From Limivicinus sp963617275 (lineage in GTDB: Bacteria; Bacillota; Clostridia; Oscillospirales; Oscillospiraceae), in contig CAVENX010000029.1 of assembly GCA_963617275.1 (NCBI GenBank), positions 1 through 25,803 of the forward strand: a stretch of 25,803 nucleotides of DNA, written 5' to 3'. The notes beneath the pieces are model-generated. The model was not told where the DNA came from, did not search any database, and saw only the letters and a program-made list of their open reading frames with translations. Positions 15,272-24,169 of this stretch are shown here, in pieces (the first letter of the stretch is position 1; each line of letters begins with the position of its first letter). The translations under genes were made by a program, and so were the position numbers.

Positions 15272-16600
15272 ATGGATATTCTGAACGAAAAAATGAAGTC
15301 TCTTTATTTCAAATATCTTGCCGCTGCATTTGGCAGTGCGCTTATTTCAAGCATCTACGGCATCGTGGATATGGCGATGGTCGGGCAGTATCAGGGACCG
15401 GAGGGAACGGCGGCGCTGGCCGTAGTCGCGCCGGTGTGGAACGTTATATATAGTCTCGGCCTGATGACGGGCGTAGGCGGCAGCGTGATCTTCAGCGCAA
15501 AACGCGGCAGTGCGGAGCATCCCGGCAGCGAAAACCAATATTTCACGGCCGCGGTGATCGCCTCGGCGCTTCTGGCGCTTCCGGCATGGATAGGCATAAT
15601 ATGCTTTGAGCGCCCTGTGCTTACCTTTTTCGGCGCGGATGAATCGCTGCTTGCGCTGGCGCAGGATTATATGCGTCCGATCAAATATGTTTTCCCGGTC
15701 TTTTTGTTCAATCAGATGCTGTCGGCGTTCCTGCGCAACGACGGAAATCCGGGACTTGCGACTGCCGCCGTACTGTCGGGCGGCATCTTCAATGTCTTCG
15801 GCGATTATTTCTTCGTATTTCCGTGCAATATGGGCATTTACGGAGCCGGACTTGCGACGGCGGCCGGCTCTGTCATTTCACTGCTTGTGCTGCTGATGCA
15901 CTTTATGAGAAGAAAGAATACGCTCAGTCTTGTGAAGACGGAAAATCTGCCTGATAAATTGCGTGAAATTTCCGTCACCGGCTTCCCGTCGTTTTTCATC
16001 GACGTAGCGATGGGGATCCTGACGGTGCTGTTCAACCGGCAGATCATGAAATATCTCAATGCGGACGCACTGGCGATCTACGGACCCATTATCAACATCA
16101 GCACCTTTGTGCAGTGCTGCGCGTACAGCGTTGGACAGGCGGCTCAGCCTATCATCTCCACGAATTTCGGCGCGGGCAGGATCGGGCGAGTAAAGGAAAC
16201 ACTGCGTCTGGCGCTGTGGACGACAGCGGCTATAGGCGTTTTCTGGACGGTGCTCAGCATGGCCTGCCCGAACCTTTATATCCTAGTTTTTATGACGCCT
16301 ACGCCGGAGATCCTGAATATGGCTCCCGCGATCATTCGTAAGTATTCCCTCTCTTTTCTGCTTCTGCCGTTCAACATCCTATCGACCTATTATTTTCAGG
16401 CTGTTATGAAGCCGAGAGCTGCGTTTGTTGTGTCGGTGATGCGCGGACTTGTGATAAGCGGCGTTCTGAGCATGCTCCTTCCGCTATTTGCCGGCGCGGA
16501 TTCGCTGTGGTTCACCATGCCCGTCACTGAACTGCTGGTCGTCTTTGTGGTCATTAAAGAGGCGGGAGGAGTAAAACACGCCGCGAAGCTTATAAGATAA
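15272..16600 (+). CDS. MATE family efflux transporter
   Basis: Multidrug and toxic-compound extrusion family transporter, 442 residues with about twelve membrane helices in two homologous halves. The N-terminal half has the family-typical FGSALISSIYGIVDMAMVGQ and the middle the GIFNVFGDYFFVF region; the second half begins around ITVTGFPSFFID-like sequence (here EISVTGFPSFFID) and includes SVGQAAQPIISTNFGAG. MATE proteins exchange drugs or metabolites against Na+ or H+. Start ATG behind AAAGGAG. Its leader contains a promoter and terminator, so expression is probably inducible. Substrate unknown. Confidence 0.93.
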   Translation: MDILNEKMKSLYFKYLAAAFGSALISSIYGIVDMAMVGQYQGPEGTAALAVVAPVWNVIYSLGLMTGVGGSVIFSAKRGSAEHPGSENQYFTAAVIASALLALPAWIGIICFERPVLTFFGADESLLALAQDYMRPIKYVFPVFLFNQMLSAFLRNDGNPGLATAAVLSGGIFNVFGDYFFVFPCNMGIYGAGLATAAGSVISLLVLLMHFMRRKNTLSLVKTENLPDKLREISVTGFPSFFIDVAMGILTVLFNRQIMKYLNADALAIYGPIINISTFVQCCAYSVGQAAQPIISTNFGAGRIGRVKETLRLALWTTAAIGVFWTVLSMACPNLYILVFMTPTPEILNMAPAIIRKYSLSFLLLPFNILSTYYFQAVMKPRAAFVVSVMRGLVISGVLSMLLPLFAGADSLWFTMPVTELLVVFVVIKEAGGVKHAAKLIR

Positions 16601-16688
16601 GACCGCAGGGAACAAGAAAAAAGTTGCACAAAAATCATAGTGCTATTTTATATGAAACGACGAATAGTTTCAAATGTAACGATTGTTG

Positions 16689-16718
16689 TTGACATTATTG
16701 GCGGGACGCTGATAAAAT
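16689..16718 (+). promoter_or_regulatory. Promoter of the sugar-type ABC importer
   Basis: Consensus TTGACA (16689-16694), 18-base spacer, TAAAAT (16713-16718). The implied leader is about 115 bases and contains the hairpin at 16790. Fits the apparently high expression of the binding protein. Confidence 0.7.
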
Positions 16719-16789
16719 ACATATTGCATTACGGGCTCAGGTATCGACGCTTTTCACGCTTATCGTACCGTCCGGATGCTTTACACGGA

Positions 16790-16813
16790 ATAATGACCGC
16801 TTGCGGTTATTAT
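16790..16813 (+). other. Leader hairpin before the binding-protein gene
   Basis: ATAATGACCGC and GCGGTTATTAT form a stem of about ten pairs with one G-T and a CTTG loop. It is followed by A/T-rich sequence but no T run. It ends about 15 bases before the GGAGG site, so it may stabilise the mRNA or influence ribosome access. Confidence 0.45.
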
Positions 16814-16839
16814 AAAAATATTTTATTGGAGGAAAACCA

Positions 16840-17934
16840 ATGAAAAAGTTCTTAGCAATACTTCTGGCTCTCTGCCTGGTATTGGCACTTGTTCCCTGCG
16901 CATTCGCCGCGGACAAGACCATCTATGTTCTGGGCCCCACTCCCGACCATGGCTGGACTGCACAGGCCGGTTCCTACGCACAGGCAAAGTGTGAAGAGAT
17001 CACCGCTGCCGGCGAGTATAAGGCAACCTACATTCCTGCCTCCTCCGGCGAGGAGCAGGTCGACCAGATCAACACCATCATTGCAAACGGCGATGCTGCT
17101 ATCGTTGTTATGATGGCTCTGGACGATTCCGCACAGGCAGGTCAGGAAGCCCTCTATGCAGAAGGCATCCCCTTCATCTCCTTTGACCGTATAATCGAGG
17201 CTACCGAGAAGTACGCGGCACTCAACTACTCCGGCAACAACTGGCAGTGCGGTGCCGGTATCGCATACTGGCTCCAGCAGAACGGCATGGCTCCCGGCGA
17301 CACCGTCGTTGTTCTCTACGGCGACAACGGTACCGTTTGCTCCCGCCGTCAGGAAGGCTTTGAGCAGTTCCTCCGCGGTGAGATCAAGTATGAAGATCTG
17401 AACAAGGGCGAGTTTGAGACCACCGAAAAGTGGGAGCAGGCTGACATCGACAATATCTTCAACGGCTACACTGTAGTTTGCGACTGGTCCGCAGACGGTG
17501 CATACGGCTACATGGAGCAGAAGCTCGAAGAGATCGTCGCAAAGGCAAAGGATAACGGCAACAAGCTGTACATCTACTCCATGGACGACGAGATGACCTT
17601 CGGCGTTCTCAACTACATCAACGCCGGCGCTTCCGACGCTCTCAAGGCTGACCTCGAGGCAATGGATGTTTACATCTCCGCTATCGGCGGTATGCAGGAG
17701 CTTTACGACGTCATGAACGGCAAGGATGCTGAGAAGGCAGCCATCGCTGACAAGTACTTCGACAACATGATGAGCGTATACTTCTCCCCCAAGATGATGC
17801 AGACCGTTATCGACATGGGTGTTGACTACGTGAACGGCAATTGGGACTACGAAGTAGGTTCCGGTTCTTATGAACCCGTCTTCATCGTTGATGCATCCAA
17901 CGCAGGCGAAGTAGAAGGCTTCACCGGCCACTGA
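16840..17934 (+). CDS. ABC transporter substrate-binding protein, ribose/galactose (periplasmic binding protein) type
   Basis: Extracellular ligand-binding subunit, 364 residues. Signal peptide at 1-23 (hydrophobic LAILLALCLVLALV, then CAFA). The mature start DKTIYVLGPTPDHGW followed by INTIIANGDAAIVVM and GIPFISFDR is typical of type I sugar-binding proteins. The only Cys near the cleavage site is preceded by Pro (LVPC), a poor lipobox, so the protein may be secreted rather than lipid-anchored, unusual for a Gram-positive importer. Codon use is strongly biased to C-ending codons compared with neighbours, indicating high expression. Followed by an mRNA stem at 17955 and then the ATPase and permease genes. 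Ligand unknown; a sugar or sugar-like compound is likely. Confidence 0.88.
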   Translation: MKKFLAILLALCLVLALVPCAFAADKTIYVLGPTPDHGWTAQAGSYAQAKCEEITAAGEYKATYIPASSGEEQVDQINTIIANGDAAIVVMMALDDSAQAGQEALYAEGIPFISFDRIIEATEKYAALNYSGNNWQCGAGIAYWLQQNGMAPGDTVVVLYGDNGTVCSRRQEGFEQFLRGEIKYEDLNKGEFETTEKWEQADIDNIFNGYTVVCDWSADGAYGYMEQKLEEIVAKAKDNGNKLYIYSMDDEMTFGVLNYINAGASDALKADLEAMDVYISAIGGMQELYDVMNGKDAEKAAIADKYFDNMMSVYFSPKMMQTVIDMGVDYVNGNWDYEVGSGSYEPVFIVDASNAGEVEGFTGH

Positions 17935-17954
17935 TAATTCAAACGTTTCCTATC

Positions 17955-17983
17955 GGGCGGAAGCAGTCTGTCTGCTTCCGCCC
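17955..17983 (+). other. Intercistronic stem-loop between binding protein and ATPase genes
   Basis: Perfect 12-bp stem GGGCGGAAGCAG/CTGCTTCCGCCC with a TCTGT loop and no T run after it. Such stems after binding-protein genes commonly protect the upstream mRNA or reduce read-through, giving more binding protein than transporter. Confidence 0.75.
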
Positions 17984-18024
17984 CATGTCTTAAAAATCCT
18001 ATCTGTTTTGAGGAGGTGCAGCTC

Positions 18025-19503
18025 ATGGCACTTCTTGAGATGAGCCATGTCTCAAAGGCGTTCGGAGGAACGCAGGCACTGAAAGATATAAATATCAGCG
18101 TTGAAGAAGGGGAGATACATGCCCTCCTCGGAGAAAACGGCGCAGGAAAGTCAACTCTTATGAATGTCCTCACCGGCGTTATCCCGGCGGACAGCGGCAC
18201 GATTAGTTTTAACGGAAAAAAATACCCCAATCCCACTATTCAGACGATGGAAGCGGCAGGTATCGCCTTTGTCCATCAGGAACTGAATGTTATCAATGAC
18301 CTCTCCGTTTCGGACAATATTTTCCTTTGCAGGGAACTGAGAACGAAGCTGGGTCTTATAAAGAAAAAAGAGCAGCTTGAAAAGACGAAACAGCTCTTTA
18401 ATGACCTGGGGGTCAACATTGACCCGCATGCCATGGTTTCAGAGCTTAAAACAAGCGAAAAGCAGCTTCTTGAGATATGCAGGGCGCTGTATGCCGATGC
18501 AAAACTGCTTATACTTGACGAACCTACCACGGCGCTGTCGAATGATGAGATCAATCATCTTTTCGACATACTCAGAAATTTGAAAGAAAAAGGAAAGTCG
18601 TTCATCTTCATTTCACATAAAATGCCGGAAATATTTGCCATAGCCGACAGATATACGGTCATGAGAAACGGTGAATACATTTCCTCGGGATATATAAAGG
18701 ATACCACGCCCCACGCTGTCACCTCCGATATGGTCGGCAGCCAGTATGTGGATGCTGAAGTATATGTACCCAGAGAACTGGGCGATACATATCTTGAACT
18801 TGAAAAATTCAGCGGACATGGCTTTTCCGATGTTGACCTCAACGTCAGAAAAGGCGAGATCGTCGCGTTCACCGGACTTGCGGGCTGCGGCGCGAGTGAG
18901 CTTATGCAGACAATGTTCGGTGTACTTCCGTGCGAGGGCGGCAAAATGCTCCTCGATGGAAAAGAGCTTGACGGCAGGATCGCCGCGTTCATGAGAAACT
19001 CCGTCGGTATGCTTCCGGCGAACAGAAAAGAAAACTCAGTTGTGCCTGATATGTCTATTATGGAAAACTTCTATCTTGCCGAGCATGTTGTAAGCGCGAA
19101 GAAGCCTTTCATACATATGTCGGAGGAGAACAAGCGCTATCAGGAGCAGAAGGACGCACTGAATATAAAGGCAGGCGACAGCTCCGAAGGCATATCCTCC
19201 CTTTCCGGCGGCAACCAGCAGAAAGTTTTTCTTGGCCGCTGGATGAATATGGGCGCGGACCTGCTCCTCTTTGATAATCCCACGCAGGGCGTTGACGTCG
19301 GCGCGAAGGAAGAGATATACAAGCTTATACTCAGCTTTGCGCAGGCAGGCAAAACTATTATTATGAATACGCTTGAGATCCCCGAGATACAGAAGGTTGC
19401 GGACAGATGCATCGTCTTCTACGAGGGGCATATAGTCAAGGAATTTGCGCACAACGAAGTCAACGAGCATGATGTAATGCTCTATTCCACCAATGCGGTT
19501 TGA
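18025..19503 (+). CDS. Ribose-type ABC transporter double ATPase (RbsA-like)
   Basis: Two fused nucleotide-binding domains in 492 residues, the arrangement of RbsA/MglA sugar importers. AGGAGG (18011-18016) is 8 bases before ATG 18025, which is preferred over the in-frame GTG at 18016. Domain 1: Walker A GENGAGKST at 36-44, Walker B LLILDEPTTAL, and the H-loop SHKMPEIF. Domain 2: a degenerate P-loop (GLAGCGAS from ~284, where the family usually has GxxGxGR), signature LSGGNQQK, and Walker B LLLFDNPTQG in which Asn418 replaces the catalytic Glu. Degenerate second P-loops are normal in this family; losing the Glu is less so. The permease follows directly. Confidence 0.93.
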   Translation: MALLEMSHVSKAFGGTQALKDINISVEEGEIHALLGENGAGKSTLMNVLTGVIPADSGTISFNGKKYPNPTIQTMEAAGIAFVHQELNVINDLSVSDNIFLCRELRTKLGLIKKKEQLEKTKQLFNDLGVNIDPHAMVSELKTSEKQLLEICRALYADAKLLILDEPTTALSNDEINHLFDILRNLKEKGKSFIFISHKMPEIFAIADRYTVMRNGEYISSGYIKDTTPHAVTSDMVGSQYVDAEVYVPRELGDTYLELEKFSGHGFSDVDLNVRKGEIVAFTGLAGCGASELMQTMFGVLPCEGGKMLLDGKELDGRIAAFMRNSVGMLPANRKENSVVPDMSIMENFYLAEHVVSAKKPFIHMSEENKRYQEQKDALNIKAGDSSEGISSLSGGNQQKVFLGRWMNMGADLLLFDNPTQGVDVGAKEEIYKLILSFAQAGKTIIMNTLEIPEIQKVADRCIVFYEGHIVKEFAHNEVNEHDVMLYSTNAV

Positions 19504-19520
19504 TCTGGGAGGAAGAAGTC

Positions 19521-20606
19521 ATGAATAAAGAAAATACTTTCGGCAAGAAAATAGGAAAGATATGGTCAACATATAGCTATATCTTTGTTCTGCTTATCAT
19601 AATGATAGGCTATGCGTATACCGTAAGGGCAGGCGGCAACACCTTTAAGTGGAGCCATATTGTCGCCATTCTGGGCAGTCAGAATACCTGTATCGTCGGT
19701 ACGATCGCCCTCGGTATGGCATTTGTTATCATAACCGGACAGATCGACCTTTCCGTCGGTTCATCTCTTGTCCTCTGCACCGGCGTTACCATCATTGTCT
19801 TTAACCTTACAAACTCCATCCTGCTGACGGTTCTTGCGGCTCTTGCCTCCGGCGCGCTGTGCGGCCTTATCAACGGTATGCTTGTTGGCTTCGGAAAAAT
19901 GCCGCCGTTTGTCGTTACCCTCGGTACCATGCTTATATACCGTTCTCTGACGCTTTCCTTTGTCAGAAAGATAGATAAGGCGATCTCCGGTTCTTCGTCC
20001 TCACAGTTTGCAATGATCTCCGACAACAGCAATTACGAGCTTCTCAGAATGAAGTTCGGCGTCGGTAAGCTCACGATAGGTTCTTTCCAGATTCCTTATA
20101 TTACCTTTGTCTTTCTTGCAATGGCGATCCTCTTCATCGTCATTTCGCAGAATACCAAGTACGGCAAAAGCATTTACGCGGTCGGCTCCAATGAAAAGAG
20201 CGCCCGCCTTGCCGGCATCAATGTGACTTGGGTCAAAATCTCTGTGTTTGTTCTCACTGGTCTTGCTGTCGGCGTTGCAAGCATCCTCCAGGCGTGCAAG
20301 ATAGGTAATGTAACTCCTGCTTCCTCCGGCGTCAGCTATGAGATGTATGCCATTGCGGCTGTCGTTCTGGCGGGCGTCAATATGGCAGGCGGCAAGGGCA
20401 ACATGCTTGGTGTTATTTTCGGTGCGCTGTCCTATACCACCATTAACTTCATCATTGTCTCCATTCCGGGACTGAGCGTTGATATTCAGGATACTTTCCA
20501 GGGTCTTGTACTTATAATCGTCATCCTTATCCAGACGGCAGGCCCATCCATCAAGGAAAGCATTCAGATTGCAAAAAAACGCAGAGCCGCCGCAAAAGCC
20601 GCATAA
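19521..20606 (+). CDS. Ribose-type ABC transporter permease (RbsC-like)
   Basis: Membrane subunit of the importer, 361 residues, with about nine or ten hydrophobic segments. Family motifs include ITGQIDLSVGS (near residue 76), GKMPPFVVTLGTM and YAVGSNEKSARLAGINV, the last being the cytoplasmic coupling region that meets the ATPase. ATG 19521 chosen for the GGGAGGAAG site; an upstream TTG at 19500 would overlap the ATPase stop without a site. Ends with a basic tail (KKRRAAAKAA). Followed by a strong terminator, so the three genes 16840-20606 form one operon. A single permease gene implies a homodimer. Confidence 0.93.
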   Translation: MNKENTFGKKIGKIWSTYSYIFVLLIIMIGYAYTVRAGGNTFKWSHIVAILGSQNTCIVGTIALGMAFVIITGQIDLSVGSSLVLCTGVTIIVFNLTNSILLTVLAALASGALCGLINGMLVGFGKMPPFVVTLGTMLIYRSLTLSFVRKIDKAISGSSSSQFAMISDNSNYELLRMKFGVGKLTIGSFQIPYITFVFLAMAILFIVISQNTKYGKSIYAVGSNEKSARLAGINVTWVKISVFVLTGLAVGVASILQACKIGNVTPASSGVSYEMYAIAAVVLAGVNMAGGKGNMLGVIFGALSYTTINFIIVSIPGLSVDIQDTFQGLVLIIVILIQTAGPSIKESIQIAKKRRAAAKAA

Positions 20607-20631
20607 TAAACAATAATACAAATTGCAGAAA

Positions 20632-20668
20632 AATCCCCCTGACGCATAAGCGTCAGGGGGGATTTTTT
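20632..20668. terminator. Bidirectional intrinsic terminator
   Basis: CCCCCTGACGC (20635-20645) pairs with GCGTCAGGGGG (20650-20660), loop ATAA; six T residues follow on the plus strand and an A run precedes it, giving a T run on the minus strand. It separates the converging importer operon and the glyQS-nadE unit and can serve both. Confidence 0.9.
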
Positions 20669-20701
20669 GCTGTTTCAAGTGTTTAGAGACAATTTATGGT
20701 A

Positions 20702-22585
20702 TCATTCAAGACTCTCTGCGTCTTCGAGGAAGAGAGCGGCTTCCGCGTCGGAGGGGATAAGAAAGCCGGTGCGCGGAGAGACGGTGAACGCTTCAGCCGC
20801 AGGTCCGTCCATCAGGCAGGAGCGCTTGAACTGCTGTGAGAAATACCGCCTGCAATAGCTCTTGAGCCAGCGGATAAGCTCTGCATCGGTGAACTCGTCT
20901 CCATATGCCGCTTTTGCAAGACGGAAAGTCTTGGAGGGCGTAAAGCCGCAGATCATGATCTTGTGCGTAAAGAAATCCTGCAATGAGTACGAGCCTACGG
21001 AATCTTCACTCTTCTGCTCTATCTGATCGTCGTGGATCGGCAGCAGCTCAGGAGTTACGGGGCAGTCGAGCACATCCCATAAAGCCGCCGCAAGCACCTT
21101 GTCATCCGTGGTCTGGGCGATGTAGCGCACATTTGCGCGAACCTGGGTCTTGGTAAGGCCGAGGTTGACGTCATAGTTGCTTGTATGGTCGCCGTTGAAG
21201 GTGCACCATCCGTCCACAAATTCGCTGAGATCCTCCGTGCCTACGTCAAGGCCGTTGACCTTGTTCGCAATGTCGAGCAGGATCTGTGTGCGTTCACGTG
21301 CCTGTGCGTTTTCAAAGGCGATGGAATAATCGTCGTGCGCGTGACCGATATCGTCAAAGTGCTGGTGCACTGCTTTGCCTATGTCGATAACACGGACCTC
21401 TGCGCCCATCTGTTCGGCGACTATAATGGCGTTGGACTTTGTGCGTGAGGATGTGCCGAAGCATGGCATCGTGCAGGCAATAACGTTTGTGGCAGGAAGC
21501 CCAAGCTTTTTGACGGCCCTCGCGGCGACCATGACAGCAAGCGTGGAATCAACCCCGCCGGAGATGCCGACGACGCAATGGTCGAGATGTGCATACTCCA
21601 TGCGTTTTACAAGGCCGGATACCTGAATATCCAACATTCTCTCACAGTAGGCGGGGACTTCCTCCGATTTCTCGGGAAGGTGAGGGTGTTTTGAATACGT
21701 GCGCGTAAGCACCGTCTTCACAGGCTCACCGCCCCAGAGTACGACCCAGTGCTCATCGTCGCAGCAGTCGAATTTTCCGGAAGCGCGGCGCAGGTTCATA
21801 AGGCAGTCAACGTCTATTTCGGTGATCGTCATAGAGTTTTCACGTTCATCCTGCGCAAGGATCTTTCCGTTTTCCGCGGCAAGGCAAAGGCCGGAGTAAA
21901 CGTTGTCCGTGCTGCTCTCTCCTTTGCCGGGAGCCGCCATAATCATACCGCATTTAAGCCTCTTCGACTGCGCACGAATGTCCAGCAGCGCGTCGTCTGT
22001 CGAAGTGACCGTTTCGGGAAAGGCGGCAAGCTGCGCTATAACGGTCGCACCCGCCTCGGCATGGCGCACGGAGGGAGGGACAACGGCGTCCATATCCTCG
22101 CCAAGCTCTGCACCGACGACGAGACCGCGCAGAGCCGAACACTCAAAGAGCATGTCCGCGCACACCGATGTGAGCTGACCGGCGATCTCCACCTCCACCT
22201 CGTCAATGGAAGGAGCTGCAAAAGCCGTCCCTTCCACGTTTTCTTTCGGGACAAGGCCAAGAATTTCTCCGTCATACACCGCGGCGGCGCAGCTGTACAG
22301 CCTTGCGCCGACTGCGACGGGCAGACCGACGAAGATGAGCATATCAACGCCCGCACTTGCTTCCGCGACCCTTTCAAGAGCCTTTGAGCAGCCATCGAGC
22401 AGCACCCTGTGACCGATAAGGTCGTAGCAGCGCCCGGAAAGGCTTAGTTCCGGAAAAACAAGAATTTTAACGCCCTTTTTATCGGCGGCTTTGATACATT
22501 CGATTATTTTGCCGGCATTGTAACCGGCGTCGGCAACCTTTATAACAGGAGAGGCGGCCGCTACCTTTATGAATCCATCTTGCAT
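20702..22585 (-). CDS. nadE: NAD+ synthetase, two-domain form with a likely inactive glutaminase domain
   Basis: Last step of NAD biosynthesis: amidation of deamido-NAD with ATP. 627 residues: an N-terminal nitrilase-type glutaminase domain (to ~280) and a C-terminal synthetase domain with the ATP P-loop GISGGVDST at ~341-349. In the glutaminase domain Glu46 (FPELSLSG) and Lys114 (GLVPKEN) are in place. The third catalytic position, normally Cys in an EICEDxW motif before PPS, reads AELGEDMDAVVPPS, so Gly162 (codon GGC at 22100-22102) replaces Cys. The usual Tyr/Phe-rich segment after the Lys and the NLSAS motif (here QLAAF) have also drifted. The synthetase should therefore depend on free ammonia. 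AGGA precedes ATG 22585. It lies 57 bases downstream of glyQS in the same direction and ends at the shared terminator. Confidence 0.92.
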   Translation of the reverse strand: MQDGFIKVAAASPVIKVADAGYNAGKIIECIKAADKKGVKILVFPELSLSGRCYDLIGHRVLLDGCSKALERVAEASAGVDMLIFVGLPVAVGARLYSCAAAVYDGEILGLVPKENVEGTAFAAPSIDEVEVEIAGQLTSVCADMLFECSALRGLVVGAELGEDMDAVVPPSVRHAEAGATVIAQLAAFPETVTSTDDALLDIRAQSKRLKCGMIMAAPGKGESSTDNVYSGLCLAAENGKILAQDERENSMTITEIDVDCLMNLRRASGKFDCCDDEHWVVLWGGEPVKTVLTRTYSKHPHLPEKSEEVPAYCERMLDIQVSGLVKRMEYAHLDHCVVGISGGVDSTLAVMVAARAVKKLGLPATNVIACTMPCFGTSSRTKSNAIIVAEQMGAEVRVIDIGKAVHQHFDDIGHAHDDYSIAFENAQARERTQILLDIANKVNGLDVGTEDLSEFVDGWCTFNGDHTSNYDVNLGLTKTQVRANVRYIAQTTDDKVLAAALWDVLDCPVTPELLPIHDDQIEQKSEDSVGSYSLQDFFTHKIMICGFTPSKTFRLAKAAYGDEFTDAELIRWLKSYCRRYFSQQFKRSCLMDGPAAEAFTVSPRTGFLIPSDAEAALFLEDAESLE

Positions 22586-22642
22586 ATATTTATCCTGCTT
22601 TTTTAGTTTTCTCCGAACTGGCGGGAGAGCGAGAGAGAGGAA

Positions 22643-24067
22643 TCAGAATTTGATGCGTTCGCTTATATAGCTCTTGACTTCGGAGATGGGGATACGGATC
22701 TGCTCCATGCTGTCGCGCTCACGTATCGTGACGCAGTGATCAGCGGCGTCGGTTTCGGTGCCGACTGTGTTGAAGTCGAAGGTGATGCAGAACGGAGTGC
22801 CGATCTCATCCTCGCGGCGGTAACGCTTGCCGATAGAGCCGGTTTCGTCGTAATCGCACATGAAGTCTTTGCTCAGCTCCTGATAAAGCTCCATAGCGGG
22901 GCCGGTGAGTATTTCCTTCTTGGAAAGGGGAAGGATAGCGCATTTATAAGGAGCAAGAGCCGGGTGGAGGTGCAGGACGGTGCGTATATCGTCGTTGCCC
23001 TTCTTGTCCTGACCGACGACCTGCTCGTCGTAGGCCTCGCACAGGAAGGCAAGCGCCACGCGGTCACAGCCGAGAGAAGGCTCGATAACATAGGGAACGT
23101 AGTGCTCGTTGCTGTCCTGATCAAAGTAGGTCAGATCCTTGCCGGACTCCTGCATATGACGGCTGAGGTCAAAATCGGTACGGTCGGCAATGCCCCACAG
23201 CTCGCCCCAATCGGTGAACGGGAAAGCATATTCGATGTCGGTGGTCGCACGGGAATAGAAAGCAAGCTCTGCCGGTTCATGATCGCGCAGTCTCAGATGC
23301 TCACGCTTTATGCCGAGACTGAGAAGCCAGTTGAAGCAGTAATCTTTCCAATACGCGAACCACTCAAGATCGGTACCGGGTTTGCAGAAAAACTCACACT
23401 CCATCTGCTCAAACTCACGGGTACGGAAGGTGAAGTTGCCCGGCGTTATCTCGTTGCGGAAGGCTTTGCCGACCTGACACACGCCGAACGGTAGCTTTTT
23501 GCGGGTGGTACGCTGAATATTGGCGAAGTTCACAAAGATGCCCTGCGCCGTCTCCGGACGGAGGTAGCATACGGAAGAAGAATCCTCGGTGACGCCGATA
23601 GAGGTTTTGAACATAAGGTTGAACTTGCGGATGGGCGTAAAGTTGTGTTTGCCGCAGACGGGGCAGACTATATCTTCATGCTCTGAAATAAAAGCGTCCA
23701 TCTCATCAAAGCTCATGGCATCTACATTGACCTCGGGGTGCTCATCGCCGATAAGCTTGTCGGCGCGGTGGCGCGCTTTGCAGGAACGGCAGTCAAGCAG
23801 TGGGTCGGAGAAGCTTGATACATGACCGGTGGTGACCCACGTCTGCGGGTTCATGATGATAGCGGCGTCAAGCCCGACATTGTATGGGGATTCCTGCACA
23901 AACTTTTTGAGCCATGCCTTCTTGACGTTGTTCTTGAACTCAACGCCGAGAGGGCCGTAGTCCCACGAGTTTGCAAGACCGCCGTATATTTCGCTGCCCG
24001 CGTATACAAAGCCGCGGTTTTTGCACAGAGCAACTATTTTGTCCATTGTTTTTTCCGTATTTGCCAT
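22643..24067 (-). CDS. glyQS: Glycyl-tRNA synthetase, alpha2 (eukaryote/archaea-like) type
   Basis: Class II synthetase charging tRNA-Gly. The frame extends 34 codons further upstream, but ATG 24067 is chosen because AAAGGA lies just before it and the protein then begins MANTEKTMDKIVALCKNRG, as in the family. N-terminal FVYAGSEIYGGLANSWDYGP is the family hallmark. Motif 2 is around FRNEITPGNFTFRTREFEQME and motif 3 near LGCDRVALAFL; Cys pairs CRSC and CPVC form the insertion typical of this type. 474 residues, normal length. Own promoter at 24141-24169. No T-box leader is visible. Probably co-transcribed with nadE. Confidence 0.97.
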   Translation of the reverse strand: MANTEKTMDKIVALCKNRGFVYAGSEIYGGLANSWDYGPLGVEFKNNVKKAWLKKFVQESPYNVGLDAAIIMNPQTWVTTGHVSSFSDPLLDCRSCKARHRADKLIGDEHPEVNVDAMSFDEMDAFISEHEDIVCPVCGKHNFTPIRKFNLMFKTSIGVTEDSSSVCYLRPETAQGIFVNFANIQRTTRKKLPFGVCQVGKAFRNEITPGNFTFRTREFEQMECEFFCKPGTDLEWFAYWKDYCFNWLLSLGIKREHLRLRDHEPAELAFYSRATTDIEYAFPFTDWGELWGIADRTDFDLSRHMQESGKDLTYFDQDSNEHYVPYVIEPSLGCDRVALAFLCEAYDEQVVGQDKKGNDDIRTVLHLHPALAPYKCAILPLSKKEILTGPAMELYQELSKDFMCDYDETGSIGKRYRREDEIGTPFCITFDFNTVGTETDAADHCVTIRERDSMEQIRIPISEVKSYISERIKF

Positions 24068-24109
24068 TTTACGTCCTTTCCCACGGCTGGCAGCCGCAGA
24101 GATAAATTG

Positions 24110-24136
24110 ATTTGTCAACAAATCATATTGACAAAT
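24110..24136. promoter_or_regulatory. Perfect inverted repeat at the glyQS transcription start
   Basis: ATTTGTCAA (24110-24118) and TTGACAAAT (24128-24136), nine bases each, separated by nine. It lies immediately downstream of the glyQS -10 (24141-24146), so it covers the likely start point. Position and symmetry fit a repressor operator or a 5'-end hairpin. Confidence 0.5.
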
Positions 24137-24140
24137 AAGT

Positions 24141-24169
24141 AGTATATCAGATAAAAAACGATATATCAA
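24141..24169 (-). promoter_or_regulatory. Promoter of glyQS
   Basis: Minus strand TTGATA (24164-24169), 17-base spacer, TATACT (24141-24146). The implied leader is about 65 bases, too short for a T-box. Confidence 0.75.

Noticed and set aside
16670..16780. Catabolite-responsive (cre) operator in the importer promoter region
   Set aside because: TGTAACGATT and ATCGACGCTTTTCA both miss several conserved cre positions.
16852..17931. 359-residue minus-strand open frame opposite the binding-protein gene
   Set aside because: Extreme C-ending codon bias of the real gene removes stops on the other strand; the translation matches no family and lacks a start signal.
24068..24140. T-box leader for glyQS
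   Set aside because: The leader from the mapped -10 is only about 65 bases and has neither a T-box consensus nor an attenuator.
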